NCBI RefSeq assembly: GCF_020873895.1 | Contig: NZ_JAHWGT010000002.1 | Location: 124,001 to 188,000 of the forward strand | Source: Streptomyces sp. DH12 | Lineage (GTDB): Bacteria > Actinomycetota > Actinomycetes > Streptomycetales > Streptomycetaceae | Direction of reading: 5' to 3' | DNA length: 64,000 nt | Part shown: positions 1-30,539 of the stretch, in pieces | How positions within the stretch are numbered: position 1 is the stretch's first letter | Layout: every line of letters begins with the position of its first letter | Made by a program: the position numbers and the translations under genes | The notes under the pieces: model-generated | Seen by the model: only the letters and a program-made list of their open reading frames with translations | Database searches by the model: none | Told to the model about the DNA's origin: nothing

Positions 1-787
1 CCAGCAGGTCGGCGGCCTCCGCCAGGGCGGCCGCCGCCTCGGTGTCGCCGGGCACCGCGTCCGTGAAGTCCGCGTCGATCCGCAGGTAGGGCGCCTCCTC
101 GGGCCCGAAGAGCACCGACGCCACCTCGTACGGGCGGTCCTCCAGCGCCGAGGGGTTCTCCGCGCTGTGCTGCGGCACCACGTGGTGGGAGTCGTCGGGG
201 AAGAACCGGAAGCGGTCCTGGTGCAGCACCCGCCGCACCGGCTCGGGGAACTCCACCGACTCCACCCGCGCCACCGTCGTGCCCACCGCGTCGGGGTTGC
301 GCAGGCACATCAGGGCCACGTAGTCGCCGCGGCAGGGGTGGAACACGTCCTCCGTGTGGAGGGTGAGCTGCTGACGGCTGCTGGCGCTGGTCAGTGAGTT
401 CTCCTGTCCCTTGGACGGGCACACGTCGTGCACGAGTCGGCCGTTCTGCTGGTTGGCCCAGCCGAACGGCTCGCCGAGCACGGACCCGACGAGCAGCAGC
501 ACCAGCTCCTCGCGGATCGCGGCGGCCTCCTTCTCCGCGATCCGCCAGCTCGGCGGGGTCGGTACCAGGCCGTCGTCGACGGGCAGGTTCCCCAGCACGA
601 TGACGGCGTCCTCGGCGGCGCGGGACGACACCAGGAACCGGCGCACCCCCACCGGGAGCCGCTCCGCCTCGGCGCGGATGTCGTCCGCGTACTCGAAGGG
701 CGCCCAGACGGGACGGGCGGCGAGGAACCCGTCCGCGAGCGCGGCCAGGTCGTTCTTCTCGACGTCACTCAGCACGTAGCGAGCCAC
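1..787 (-). CDS. VioC/MppO-like Fe(II)/2-oxoglutarate oxygenase, 3' end outside window
   Basis: Partial gene; 262 codons are visible and the C-terminus lies beyond base 1. The GTG at 785-787 is chosen because GGAAGG sits 7 nt upstream. The protein contains FGWANQQNGRLVHDV, a TSASSRQQ stretch and HTED (His144, Glu146), which is the HxE iron-ligand pair of the clavaminate synthase-like VioC/AsnO branch (most oxygenases of this fold have HxD). The spacing and wording of FGWA.QQ.GR, SSRQ, HTED and PDDSH follow VioC (arginine C3-hydroxylase) more closely than AsnO. The distal iron His is not visible. It begins 22 bp after the NRPS stop, so it is in the same operon. Inferred role: beta-hydroxylation of a free arginine-type amino acid, which fits the basic-residue pocket in module 4. 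Arginine, enduracididine or another substrate cannot be told apart here. Confidence 0.85.
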   Translation of the reverse strand, partial: MARYVLSDVEKNDLAALADGFLAARPVWAPFEYADDIRAEAERLPVGVRRFLVSSRAAEDAVIVLGNLPVDDGLVPTPPSWRIAEKEAAAIREELVLLLVGSVLGEPFGWANQQNGRLVHDVCPSKGQENSLTSASSRQQLTLHTEDVFHPCRGDYVALMCLRNPDAVGTTVARVESVEFPEPVRRVLHQDRFRFFPDDSHHVVPQHSAENPSALEDRPYEVASVLFGPEEAPYLRIDADFTDAVPGDTEAAAALAEAADLL

Positions 788-809
788 AGCAAAGCCTTCC
801 GATGGGGAG

Positions 810-13208
<12,399 letters not shown>

Positions 13209-13265
13209 TGGCAGGATCCCCCAGGGAAGTGCAGGTCAACGGGTCGAGAAGACGGGCCCCGCGGT

Positions 13266-13299
13266 CGGGCGCCCCGCCGGGGTGGCGGCGGGGCGCCCG
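13266..13299 (-). other. Perfect 13-bp stem-loop between mbtH and NRPS B
   Basis: Arms 13266-13278 and 13287-13299 are perfectly complementary, with an 8-nt loop. The hairpin lies in the 106-bp gap between the mbtH stop and the NRPS B start, within the presumed operon. No T-run follows. It could act as a partial terminator or RNA-processing site that sets the ratio of upstream to downstream products; this is inference. Confidence 0.55.
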
Positions 13300-13314
13300 G
13301 GCGGCGGCCGGGTG

Positions 13315-13521
13315 TCAGGCGGTGGCGGCGCGCAGGGAGCGCGGGCGCATGTCGGTCCAGTTCGCCTCGACGTGGGCGAGGCACTCCTCGCGGGGCCGGT
13401 CGGCGAGGACGGTCTCCCAGCCGGCCGGGACGGCGGTGCCGGTGGGCCACAGCGAGTACTGGCCCTCCTCGTTGACGAGGACGTCGTACGAACGGTCGGA
13501 CTGCTCGAAGGGGTTGGACAC
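13315..13521 (-). CDS. MbtH-like NRPS accessory protein
   Basis: 68 aa, full length for the family. It has the family hallmarks: an N-terminal NPFE start, a YDVLVNEEGQYSLWP stretch, and a C-terminal NWTDMRP. MbtH proteins bind adenylation domains and aid their folding or activity. It sits between the two NRPS genes on the same strand, 52 bp after NRPS A and 106 bp before NRPS B, so it probably serves domains of both. GTG start with GAGAGG upstream. Confidence 0.95.
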   Translation of the reverse strand: MSNPFEQSDRSYDVLVNEEGQYSLWPTGTAVPAGWETVLADRPREECLAHVEANWTDMRPRSLRAATA

Positions 13522-13573
13522 GGTGGGACCTCTCTCGGATGGGGGAGTGGGCAGGGTGGGGGTGGGGTGGGCG

Positions 13574-23791
<10,218 letters not shown>

Positions 23792-23953
23792 GTTTGTACC
23801 TCCAGGGAAGGGCGGCTTCCGGGCGCGGGTGTGCCAGGGGCGGGGCGCGGAAGCCGGGTAAGTCGGAAAATGGGGCGGAGCGGAGAGGGGCCGTCGCGGA
23901 CCCGGCCGGGGCGCGGTCAGGGGACCGGGCGGCGGCCGGGCGCGCGGGCGGGG

Positions 23954-25297
23954 TTACGCGGCCGTCGTCCGCCGGGCGGAGCGGCCGCCGAGCTGCATGA
24001 GGGTGACGTCGCCCGTGGCGGGGTCGGTGACGAACCGGCCGGTGTAGGGGGCGGTGTCGGTGTCGGTGCGCCGCGCGGTGAAGGCGAGGTCGCCGTGGAG
24101 CGTCAGGTCGGCGGTGAGGCCGGTGGCGTCCGTCAGGCGCAGGGCGGTGCCCTCGCGGTGGGCCCGGACGGCGAAGCGGGTGTCGCCGTTGCGGTAGTCG
24201 CCGGCGAAGCGGTCGAGGCCGGTGGTCACGGCGGGCGCGGTGGACGCCGCGGGGCGGTGGTCGCCCACGGGGACGCCGTGCTCCCGCAGCGCGTCGACCA
24301 GGTCGGCCCAGAGCAGGGTGCCGGTGGTGGCGTTGGCGGTGAGGGCCACGGCGGTGCCGGTGGCCGGGTGGAAGCGCAGGTGGGCGCTGGCGCCGTCGGC
24401 GGTGCCGTCGTGGCCGAGCCAGGGGCCGACGGGCGAGGCGTAGTGGGCGAGGCCGAGGCCCCACCCGTCGGCCATGCCGAAGGCGTCGGCGGCGGGTGCC
24501 GCGGCGCTCATCTCGGCGCGCTCCGCGGCCGGGAGCAGGGTGTCGGCGCCGGGGCGGGTGCCCAGGTGCAGGGTGGCGAGGGCGACCAGGTCGTCCGCGC
24601 TGCCGGCGAGTCCGCCCGCCGGGGCCCAGCCGGCCGGCAGGTACAGGCCGACGGGGTGCGCCGCGCGCTCCCGGCCGGGCCGGACGGCGTGGCCGTCGGC
24701 CACCTCGCGCAGGCCGGTCGCGGTACCGCCGCCGGGGAACACCGGGTCGATGCCGAGCGGCCGCAGGAGGGAGTTCTCCATGACGGCCTGCCACTTCATG
24801 TCGGCGGTCGCCTCGATGACGCGGCCGAGGACGTTGTAGCCGGTGTTCGAGTAGGAGAAGCAGTGCCCCGGAGCGTGCAGGGTGCGGGTGGTCGCGACGC
24901 TCGCCGCGTACCGCGCCAGGGAGGACTCCCCGGCGTCGTCGAGCTCGTGGTCGGCGACCAGTCCCGCGGTGTGGCTGAGCAGGTGCCGCAGGGTGACGGC
25001 GGACATCCTCCCGTCCACCGCCCCGTCGAACTCGGCCAGGCAGTCGGCGACCGGGTCGTCCCATTCGAGGTCGCCCTCGGCGACGAGCTGGGCGACCACC
25101 GTGGCCGTGAAGGCCTTGGTCACCGAACCCAGCGCGAAAGCGGTGTCCGCGGTCACCGGCGCGGTCGTGCCGGCCCGTCTCACGCCCGTGGCCACGGACA
25201 GGGTCTCCCCCGCCCGGTGGATGGTCAGCTGTGCGCCGGGGACCGAGTGGTCCTGCGCGAGCCCGCGCAGTCGGTCCACCGCGAAATGCGCTTCCAC
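23954..25297 (-). CDS. SurE-like penicillin-binding-protein-type thioesterase/cyclase
   Basis: 447 aa of the serine beta-lactamase/PBP fold. Active-site motifs are SxxK (Ser58, Lys61 in GSVTK), YSN (Tyr149, Asn151) and HDG (His296, Gly298) in place of the KTG of true beta-lactamases; an HxG third motif is known from SurE and related trans-acting peptide cyclases. There is no obvious signal peptide, in keeping with a cytoplasmic partner of the NRPS. Such enzymes accept a peptide from the last carrier protein, usually with a C-terminal D-residue, and cyclise it head to tail. The NRPS here ends in an epimerase and lacks a thioesterase, which is exactly that situation. It is the first gene of the cluster, 162 bp before NRPS A. 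GTG start with GGGGGAG upstream. A resistance-type hydrolase is the main alternative. Confidence 0.85.
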   Translation of the reverse strand: MEAHFAVDRLRGLAQDHSVPGAQLTIHRAGETLSVATGVRRAGTTAPVTADTAFALGSVTKAFTATVVAQLVAEGDLEWDDPVADCLAEFDGAVDGRMSAVTLRHLLSHTAGLVADHELDDAGESSLARYAASVATTRTLHAPGHCFSYSNTGYNVLGRVIEATADMKWQAVMENSLLRPLGIDPVFPGGGTATGLREVADGHAVRPGRERAAHPVGLYLPAGWAPAGGLAGSADDLVALATLHLGTRPGADTLLPAAERAEMSAAAPAADAFGMADGWGLGLAHYASPVGPWLGHDGTADGASAHLRFHPATGTAVALTANATTGTLLWADLVDALREHGVPVGDHRPAASTAPAVTTGLDRFAGDYRNGDTRFAVRAHREGTALRLTDATGLTADLTLHGDLAFTARRTDTDTAPYTGRFVTDPATGDVTLMQLGGRSARRTTAA

Positions 25298-25321
25298 GTC
25301 TCCCCCTCGTCAAGCTCCGTC

Positions 25322-25363
25322 GGTACGGCTACCCGCACCACGGGGGGTGCGGGTAGCCGTACC
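25322..25363. other. Perfect 18-bp inverted repeat upstream of the cyclase gene
   Basis: Arms 25322-25339 and 25346-25363 are perfectly complementary around a 6-nt loop. It lies between the kinase stop (25428) and the cyclase start (25297), both on the minus strand. It may terminate the regulator/kinase transcript, or form a leader hairpin ending only 24 nt before the cyclase start codon. No clear T-run follows on the minus strand. The rest of the 130-bp gap contains a CACGTG palindrome at 25378-25383 but no convincing promoter pair. Confidence 0.7.
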
Positions 25364-25427
25364 CCCCCATCCTCGATCACGTGTTCAACGAAGGGCAAGA
25401 GCTTTCGATCTGAGGAAAAGACGCAGG

Positions 25428-26831
25428 TCAGATGGGGTGCACTGACCAGGGGAGAGTCGCGGTCACCGTGGTGGGTCCACCGGGCGGACTACTGATGTCC
25501 AACCGCCCGTTGAGCGCGGCGGCCCGGTCCTCCAACCCCCGCAGCCCGGTGCCCGCCGCCAGCGAGGCCCCGCCGGTGCCGTCGTCCGTCACCGCCACCA
25601 CGAGCTGGTTGTCGTACTCCTCCAGCCGGACGTGGATGCGGGTCGCGGAGGCGTGCTTGACCGTGTTCGCCAGGCACTCGGCGACGATGTAGTACGCGGT
25701 CGACTCCACGCTCACGTCCGGGCGCCGGTCCAGGCCGCTGGAGACGACGACCGGTACGTGGAACCGCTCCGTCAGCGCCGTGACGGCCGCGTCGAGACCC
25801 CGGTCGCTCAGGATGGGCGGCTGGATGCCGTGGACCAGGTCCCGTATCTCGTCGAGCGCCTTGCCGATCTCCTGGTGGGTCTCGTCGATGAGCGCGGACA
25901 GGTACTCCGCGTCGTCCTTGCGGCGGTGCCTCGCGTGTGACAGGTGCATCAGCAGGACCGCCAGGCGCGCCTGCGCCCCGTCGTGCAGATCCCTCTCCAG
26001 CCGGCGGTAGTCGGCGTCGTTCACCCGCAGCGCCGCGATGCGCTGGCGCTCGGCCGCCTCCTCCCGCCGCTGGGCCTCCGCCTCGTCGATGCGGCTGAGG
26101 ATGCGGCGCACCAGCCGGGCCCGCAACTTGCCCATCCAGAACAGCAGCCCGAGCAGCGCCGAGAAGAGCGCCACGGAAGCGGCGGCCACCGACACGCGCG
26201 TGGCGGCCCCCGTCACCGGCAGCGTCAGACCGGGCCCGAACGCGAGCTGCTCGGGCGGCCCGAGGGGCAGTGCCACGACGAACGCGACCACCGGGACGGC
26301 CAGCGCCGCCAGCGGCAGCAGCCACACCGTGCCGAACAGCAGCAGGCCCAGGTAGCCGATGTCGTCCCAACTCGCCTCGGCCGACCGGTGCTCCCGCTCC
26401 CGCTCCGCCTCCCGCTCCGCCGCGGCGGACCGGTGTGCCGGGTCGCCAAGGTCGCCGACGACCGAGTGGGCGAGCAGGCGCTCCAGGTCGGCGACGGCCC
26501 GCAGCAGGGGCAGGCTGAACGACATGCCGTCGCGCAGGGCCGCCATCCGGGCCGGCACCTGCCGCAGCACCTCGCTCAGGGCGCCGGCCGGCCGGGGCGT
26601 CCGCCGCCGCCTCGCCGGGACCGCCCAGCGCGCCACGGCCGCCGCGCCGCGCACGGCGGCGACGACCGCCGCCGGCAGGCCGGCGAGCAGCAGCCACGAG
26701 GCGGCGCGCAGCGCCAGGGAGGCCACCACGAGCGGGGCCAGCAGCAGGCCGACCAGGCTGCCCACGGAGAGGTAGATCAGGCCGGCGGCCACACGGTAGG
26801 GGGTCGGGAGTGTCACGGGACCACGGACCAC
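25428..26831 (-). CDS. NarL/DesK-type sensor histidine kinase
   Basis: 467 aa. The N-terminal half has several hydrophobic membrane segments (two blocks, about residues 13-65 and 160-240) separated by a charged cytoplasmic stretch. The dimerisation box RDLHDGAQARL carries the phosphoacceptor His (HisKA_3 type). The C-terminal ATPase domain has the asparagine box in ECLANTVKHA and the GTGLRGLEDR glycine box. It starts with GTG 5 bp after the response regulator stop, so the two are co-transcribed. The signal is unknown. Its position directly upstream of the NRPS cluster on the same strand makes cluster regulation possible, but this is inference. Confidence 0.9.
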   Translation of the reverse strand: MVRGPVTLPTPYRVAAGLIYLSVGSLVGLLLAPLVVASLALRAASWLLLAGLPAAVVAAVRGAAAVARWAVPARRRRTPRPAGALSEVLRQVPARMAALRDGMSFSLPLLRAVADLERLLAHSVVGDLGDPAHRSAAAEREAEREREHRSAEASWDDIGYLGLLLFGTVWLLPLAALAVPVVAFVVALPLGPPEQLAFGPGLTLPVTGAATRVSVAAASVALFSALLGLLFWMGKLRARLVRRILSRIDEAEAQRREEAAERQRIAALRVNDADYRRLERDLHDGAQARLAVLLMHLSHARHRRKDDAEYLSALIDETHQEIGKALDEIRDLVHGIQPPILSDRGLDAAVTALTERFHVPVVVSSGLDRRPDVSVESTAYYIVAECLANTVKHASATRIHVRLEEYDNQLVVAVTDDGTGGASLAAGTGLRGLEDRAAALNGRLDISSPPGGPTTVTATLPWSVHPI

Positions 26832-26836
26832 GTACG

Positions 26837-27508
26837 TCAGTCGACCCTGTCCTGGAGCCTCTCCATGCCCCGCAGGTAATCCAGCACCGCCAGGACCCGG
26901 CGGTGGTTCTCACCCGAGTTCGGAATCCTCAACTTGCCCAGGATCGACGTCACGTGCTTTTCCACCGCGCGCTCGGATATCCCCAGCCGGTTCACGATCC
27001 CGCTGTTCGTCAGCCCGGTCGCCATGAGTTCCAGCACCTGGCGTTCGCGCGGCGTCAGCAATTCCGTGGCGCGCTTCTCGCGCGGACTGCCGACGAACTG
27101 CTTGAAGATGTCGGAGTCCAGGACGGTCTCGCCGCGCCGGACCCGGTGCAGGGCGGCGAGGAACTCCTCGAAGTCCCCGACGCGCTGCTTGAGCAGGTAC
27201 CCCGTCCCCGCCGGCGCGTCCCGGACCAACTCCTCGGCGTACGTGGGCTCCACGTACTGGGAGAGGAGGAGCACCGCGGTGTCGCCGCAGAGCTTCTGGA
27301 TCTCCAGGGCGGCGCGTATGCCCTCGTCGGTGAAGGTGGGCGGCATGCGGACATCCATGATCACGACGTGCGGCCGGGTGGCCCGGACGGCTTCCAGGAC
27401 CCCCGTGGTGTCGCTCAGCGAAGCGACCACCTCGATGCCCTCGTCCGCCAGCAGCCTCGCCATTCCGGCTCGCAAGAGCGCGGAATCCTCGGCGATCGCG
27501 ACGCGCAT
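26837..27508 (-). CDS. NarL-family response regulator
   Basis: 223 aa. Receiver domain with an acidic pair at Glu7-Asp8 and phosphoacceptor Asp52 in IMDVRMPP; conserved Lys in GYLLKQ. The C-terminal LuxR-type helix-turn-helix starts at LTPRERQVLELMA. ATG start with AGGAG 7 nt upstream. It is first in an operon with the histidine kinase. The 156-bp gap upstream (27509-27664) contains an inverted pair GCCCCCCA (27556-27563) and TGGGGGGC (27589-27596) that could be an autoregulatory site, though the spacing is wide. Confidence 0.92.
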   Translation of the reverse strand: MRVAIAEDSALLRAGMARLLADEGIEVVASLSDTTGVLEAVRATRPHVVIMDVRMPPTFTDEGIRAALEIQKLCGDTAVLLLSQYVEPTYAEELVRDAPAGTGYLLKQRVGDFEEFLAALHRVRRGETVLDSDIFKQFVGSPREKRATELLTPRERQVLELMATGLTNSGIVNRLGISERAVEKHVTSILGKLRIPNSGENHRRVLAVLDYLRGMERLQDRVD

Positions 27509-27664
27509 GGAGACTCCTGCTCGTTAGGATCGTGCCAACCAACCGGCGGGCATGCGCCCCCCAATGGTGAAGGGAAAGTGAAGCTGTGTGGGGGGCCATC
27601 AGCATAGGCGCGGCGCGACGCATGACGCTACGCCGAGCGCCGTGTGTCCACGGGGTGGATGGCC

Positions 27665-29644
27665 CTACTGGCGGGAAGTGACCGTAGCGACGCTCACGTG
27701 CCGGAGCAAACGGCCGGTCGCCGCGAGGCTCACCAGCACCCCCACCGCCACGCACGCCGCGGTGAGCGCGCCGAGCATCCCCCACTCCACCCGCAGCGGC
27801 GCCTCACCGCCGAACACCGTGAGCGCCCCCCGGTAGGCCCGCGCCCCCACCGCCACCACCGCGGCCGCGATCCCCACGCCCAGCAGCGAGGTGGACAGCG
27901 TCTCCCACAGCGCCATCCGGCGCACCTGCGCCGCGCTGACCCCGAGCATCCGCATGCCCGCGACCTCCCGGCCGCGCCGGCTGTAGGACATCACCAGCGT
28001 GCCCGCCACCGCGATCAGCGCGTACAGCGACGCGGGCACCGTCAGCACCGCGAGCACCAGCCGGTTGAGCCGGTCCTGATCGCTCGCCGCCCGCCCGAAC
28101 CACTCCGCCGACGGCACCGCCCGCACCCGGTCGGCGCCGACGCGCGCGGTCAGGTCCGCGGCCACCTCCCGCGCCGAGCCGGCGGCCCCGGGGTCGAGCA
28201 GCACCGCGGCCCGCGCGGGGGCCGGCGCCGCGCCCCGCGCCCCGGGCGGCAGGAGCAGCGGCGGCACCGCCGACCCGCCGTCCAGCACCGCCACCACGCG
28301 GGCCTCGACCGGCTCGCCGCCGAACACCCCGTACGTCACCGTCGAACCCGCCCGGTGCCCGTACCAGTCGGCGAACTCCCGCGACACGGCGACCGTCCCC
28401 GGCCGGAGCGGCCCCAGGGACCCGCCCACCACGGTGATCCGGTGCGTACGGGCCAGCGCGGCCGGGTCGGCGACCGCGGCCTGCTCCTTCCACACCGAGT
28501 GCGGTCCGGCGACCGCCACCTCCAGCGGGGCCGGCGCCGAGACCGCCGCCACCCGCGGGTCGGCGCGCACGGCGGCCACGACGTCCGCGGGCAGCGCCCC
28601 GCCCCGGGCGGGCTCCACGACGAGCTGGGCGACGGTACGCGCCCGGTCGTCCGCCTCCGTCGCCGCGCCCGTGGTGGACAGCACCGTGGTGAAGACGCCG
28701 ACGGTCGACAGGATCGCCAGCACCGGCCCCACCAGGGACGCCGTACGCCGCCGCGACGTGCGCACCGACTCCGCGGCCAGCCGCCCGGCCACCGGGTCGG
28801 CCCAGCGCAGCGGCAGCGCCATCAGCCGCAGCAGCGGCGGCAGGTAGACCGGTCCCAGCAGCGTGGCGGCGACGGCGAGCGCCATCGTCCCGAACAGCGC
28901 CAGCGGAGTGGCCGCCTCCGAACCCGCGCCGGGGGCCAGCGCCACCATCACCGCACCGGTCACCAGCGCCAGCACGCCCGTCACCCCGCGCCCCGCCGTC
29001 ATCGTCCGGGCGTCCAGGTCCGCCTCGCGCAGCGCCTCCGTCGGGCGCACCCGGGCGGCCCTCCTCGACGCGGCCAGCATCCCCAGCACGGCCATCAGCA
29101 GACCGCTGCCCGCGGCGAACACCAGCGGCCACAGCAGCGGCCCCGGGCGCAGCGCGACCGGCGAAAGACCGGTGCCGTCGAGCGCCTCCACCGCCACCGG
29201 CGCCGACACCGCGGCGAGCACGCACCCCACGAGCGCGGCGGGCACCGCCACCGCCAGCGACTCGCCCAGCACCATCCGCCGCACCTGCGGCCCGCCCGCG
29301 CCGACCAGGCGCAGCAGCCCCATGTCGCGGCGGCGCAGCGCGATGCCGAACGCGCACGTACCGGCGATGACGAACACCGTCACGAACGCCGACACGACCC
29401 CCGCCATCGCCAGCACGCTCTGCACCCCGCCCATGTCCACGTCGCCGCCGGACAGGGTGCGCGCCGTGCCGGTGCCGTCGGTGAGCGTCACCGACGGGCC
29501 GCCGCCCGACGCGGGCACCGCCCAGGTCGCGGCCAGCGCCGAGGCCGACACCCCGATCAGCGCCACGCCGAGCGCCAGCGCCACGAACGTGCCGGCGAAC
29601 AGGGCCCAGTAGTGCCGCACCGACCACAGCGAGATCCGCCACAT
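27665..29644 (-). CDS. MacB/FtsX-type ABC transporter permease
   Basis: 659 aa from the ATG at 29642-29644, which overlaps the ATPase stop (ATGA); a longer reading frame upstream runs into the ATPase gene and is not used. It has an FtsX-like layout: one N-terminal helix (SVRHYWALFAGTFVALALGV), a three-helix block near residues 85-205, a large extracytoplasmic region, then a second helix block at the C-terminus, with repeated FtsX-type RRRDMGLLRLVGA and RRGREVAGMRMLGV motifs. This family moves peptides, lipids or antibiotics out of the membrane and does not import nutrients. It lies between two two-component systems, next to the NRPS; a self-resistance or export role is possible. Confidence 0.88.
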   Translation of the reverse strand: MWRISLWSVRHYWALFAGTFVALALGVALIGVSASALAATWAVPASGGGPSVTLTDGTGTARTLSGGDVDMGGVQSVLAMAGVVSAFVTVFVIAGTCAFGIALRRRDMGLLRLVGAGGPQVRRMVLGESLAVAVPAALVGCVLAAVSAPVAVEALDGTGLSPVALRPGPLLWPLVFAAGSGLLMAVLGMLAASRRAARVRPTEALREADLDARTMTAGRGVTGVLALVTGAVMVALAPGAGSEAATPLALFGTMALAVAATLLGPVYLPPLLRLMALPLRWADPVAGRLAAESVRTSRRRTASLVGPVLAILSTVGVFTTVLSTTGAATEADDRARTVAQLVVEPARGGALPADVVAAVRADPRVAAVSAPAPLEVAVAGPHSVWKEQAAVADPAALARTHRITVVGGSLGPLRPGTVAVSREFADWYGHRAGSTVTYGVFGGEPVEARVVAVLDGGSAVPPLLLPPGARGAAPAPARAAVLLDPGAAGSAREVAADLTARVGADRVRAVPSAEWFGRAASDQDRLNRLVLAVLTVPASLYALIAVAGTLVMSYSRRGREVAGMRMLGVSAAQVRRMALWETLSTSLLGVGIAAAVVAVGARAYRGALTVFGGEAPLRVEWGMLGALTAACVAVGVLVSLAATGRLLRHVSVATVTSRQ

Positions 29645-30390
29645 CACCGCTCCCACAGGCTCAGCTGGTGGGCGACCGCGTCGGCCGTGGGATGGTCGAG
29701 CCGCCCGACGACCACGCCGTCCGACAGGAACACCACCCGGTCCGCGCACGCGGCGGCCGCCGGGTCGTGCGTCACCATGGCGACCGTGCGGCCGGCGCCG
29801 TCGACCACGGCCCGCAGCAGCTCCATGATCTGCCGACCGCTGCGCCGGTCCAGCGAGCCGGTCGGTTCGTCGGCGAAGACGATCTCCGGCTCGGCGACCA
29901 GCGTCCGCGCGATCGCGACCCGCTGCTGCTGACCGCCGGAGAGCTGCGCGGGCCGCCGGTCCGCCTGGTCCGCCAGACCCACCTGGCGCAGCGCCTCCAT
30001 GACCCGGTCCCGCTTCACGCGGCCGCGCCGCAGCCGCAGCGGCAGGGCGACGTTCTCGTACGCGCTCAGCATCGGCAGCAGGTTGAACTGCTGGAAGACG
30101 AAGCCGATCCGGCTCCGGCGCACCGCCGTCAGCTCCCGCTCGCCGCAGGCCGCCAGGTCGGTGTCGCCGAGGAGGACCCGGCCGCTGTCGGGCTTGTCCA
30201 GTCCCGCGGCGCAGTTCAGCAGCGTCGTCTTGCCGGAGCCGGACGGGCCCATCACGGCGGTCAACGCCCGCTGCGGGAAGCCCAGGCTGACCTCGCGCAG
30301 CACGGGGACGCGCCCGGCGGCGCTCGCGTAGCCCTTGGAGACCGCGGCCAGCTGGACGGCGGGGAGCTGGATGTCGGTGAGCAGTGACAT
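29644..30390 (-). CDS. MacB/LolD-type ABC transporter ATPase
   Basis: 248 aa from the ATG at 30388-30390 (MSLLTDIQ); the upstream in-frame extension lacks similarity and crosses the divergent promoter region. Walker A GPSGSGKTTLL, Q-loop FVFQQFNLLP, signature LSGGQQQR, Walker B IVFADEPTGSLD and switch His in MVTHDP are all present. It is translationally coupled to the permease (4-bp overlap). Divergently transcribed from the second sensor kinase, a frequent arrangement for peptide-sensing and antibiotic-efflux modules. Confidence 0.93.
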   Translation of the reverse strand: MSLLTDIQLPAVQLAAVSKGYASAAGRVPVLREVSLGFPQRALTAVMGPSGSGKTTLLNCAAGLDKPDSGRVLLGDTDLAACGERELTAVRRSRIGFVFQQFNLLPMLSAYENVALPLRLRRGRVKRDRVMEALRQVGLADQADRRPAQLSGGQQQRVAIARTLVAEPEIVFADEPTGSLDRRSGRQIMELLRAVVDGAGRTVAMVTHDPAAAACADRVVFLSDGVVVGRLDHPTADAVAHQLSLWER

Positions 30391-30539
30391 GCTCCCAGTC
30401 CAGCAGAACCGACCGCCCTGGTCAGTGGGCCTGCGGGGAGTCCTCGGGGGAGGGTTTTCCCTACCATCCGCCGCGGTCCGGCGGCCGGTTAGAGTACCCG
30501 TGGATCCACACGCCCCACGGCCCCGGAGGAACACGCACC
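30391..30539. promoter_or_regulatory. Divergent promoter region of ABC exporter and second two-component system
   Basis: 149 bp between two divergent start codons. It contains the short inverted repeat AGGG-TTTT-CCCT at 30451-30462, in a position suited to an operator controlling both sides. GGAGGA (30525-30530) is the ribosome site of the kinase gene. No convincing -35/-10 pair was found by eye. Confidence 0.45.

Noticed and set aside
1-787. AsnO-type asparagine oxygenase
   Set aside because: Local wording (FGWA.QQ.GR, SSRQ, PDDSH) follows VioC and its relatives; Asn remains possible but less likely.
23954-25297. Secreted class C beta-lactamase
   Set aside because: No signal peptide, HDG instead of KTG, and location at the head of a thioesterase-less NRPS operon favour a peptide cyclase.
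27644-29932. 762-codon plus-strand frame rich in His, Arg and Gln
   Set aside because: Lies antisense to the ABC permease and ATPase; composition is typical of a shadow frame.
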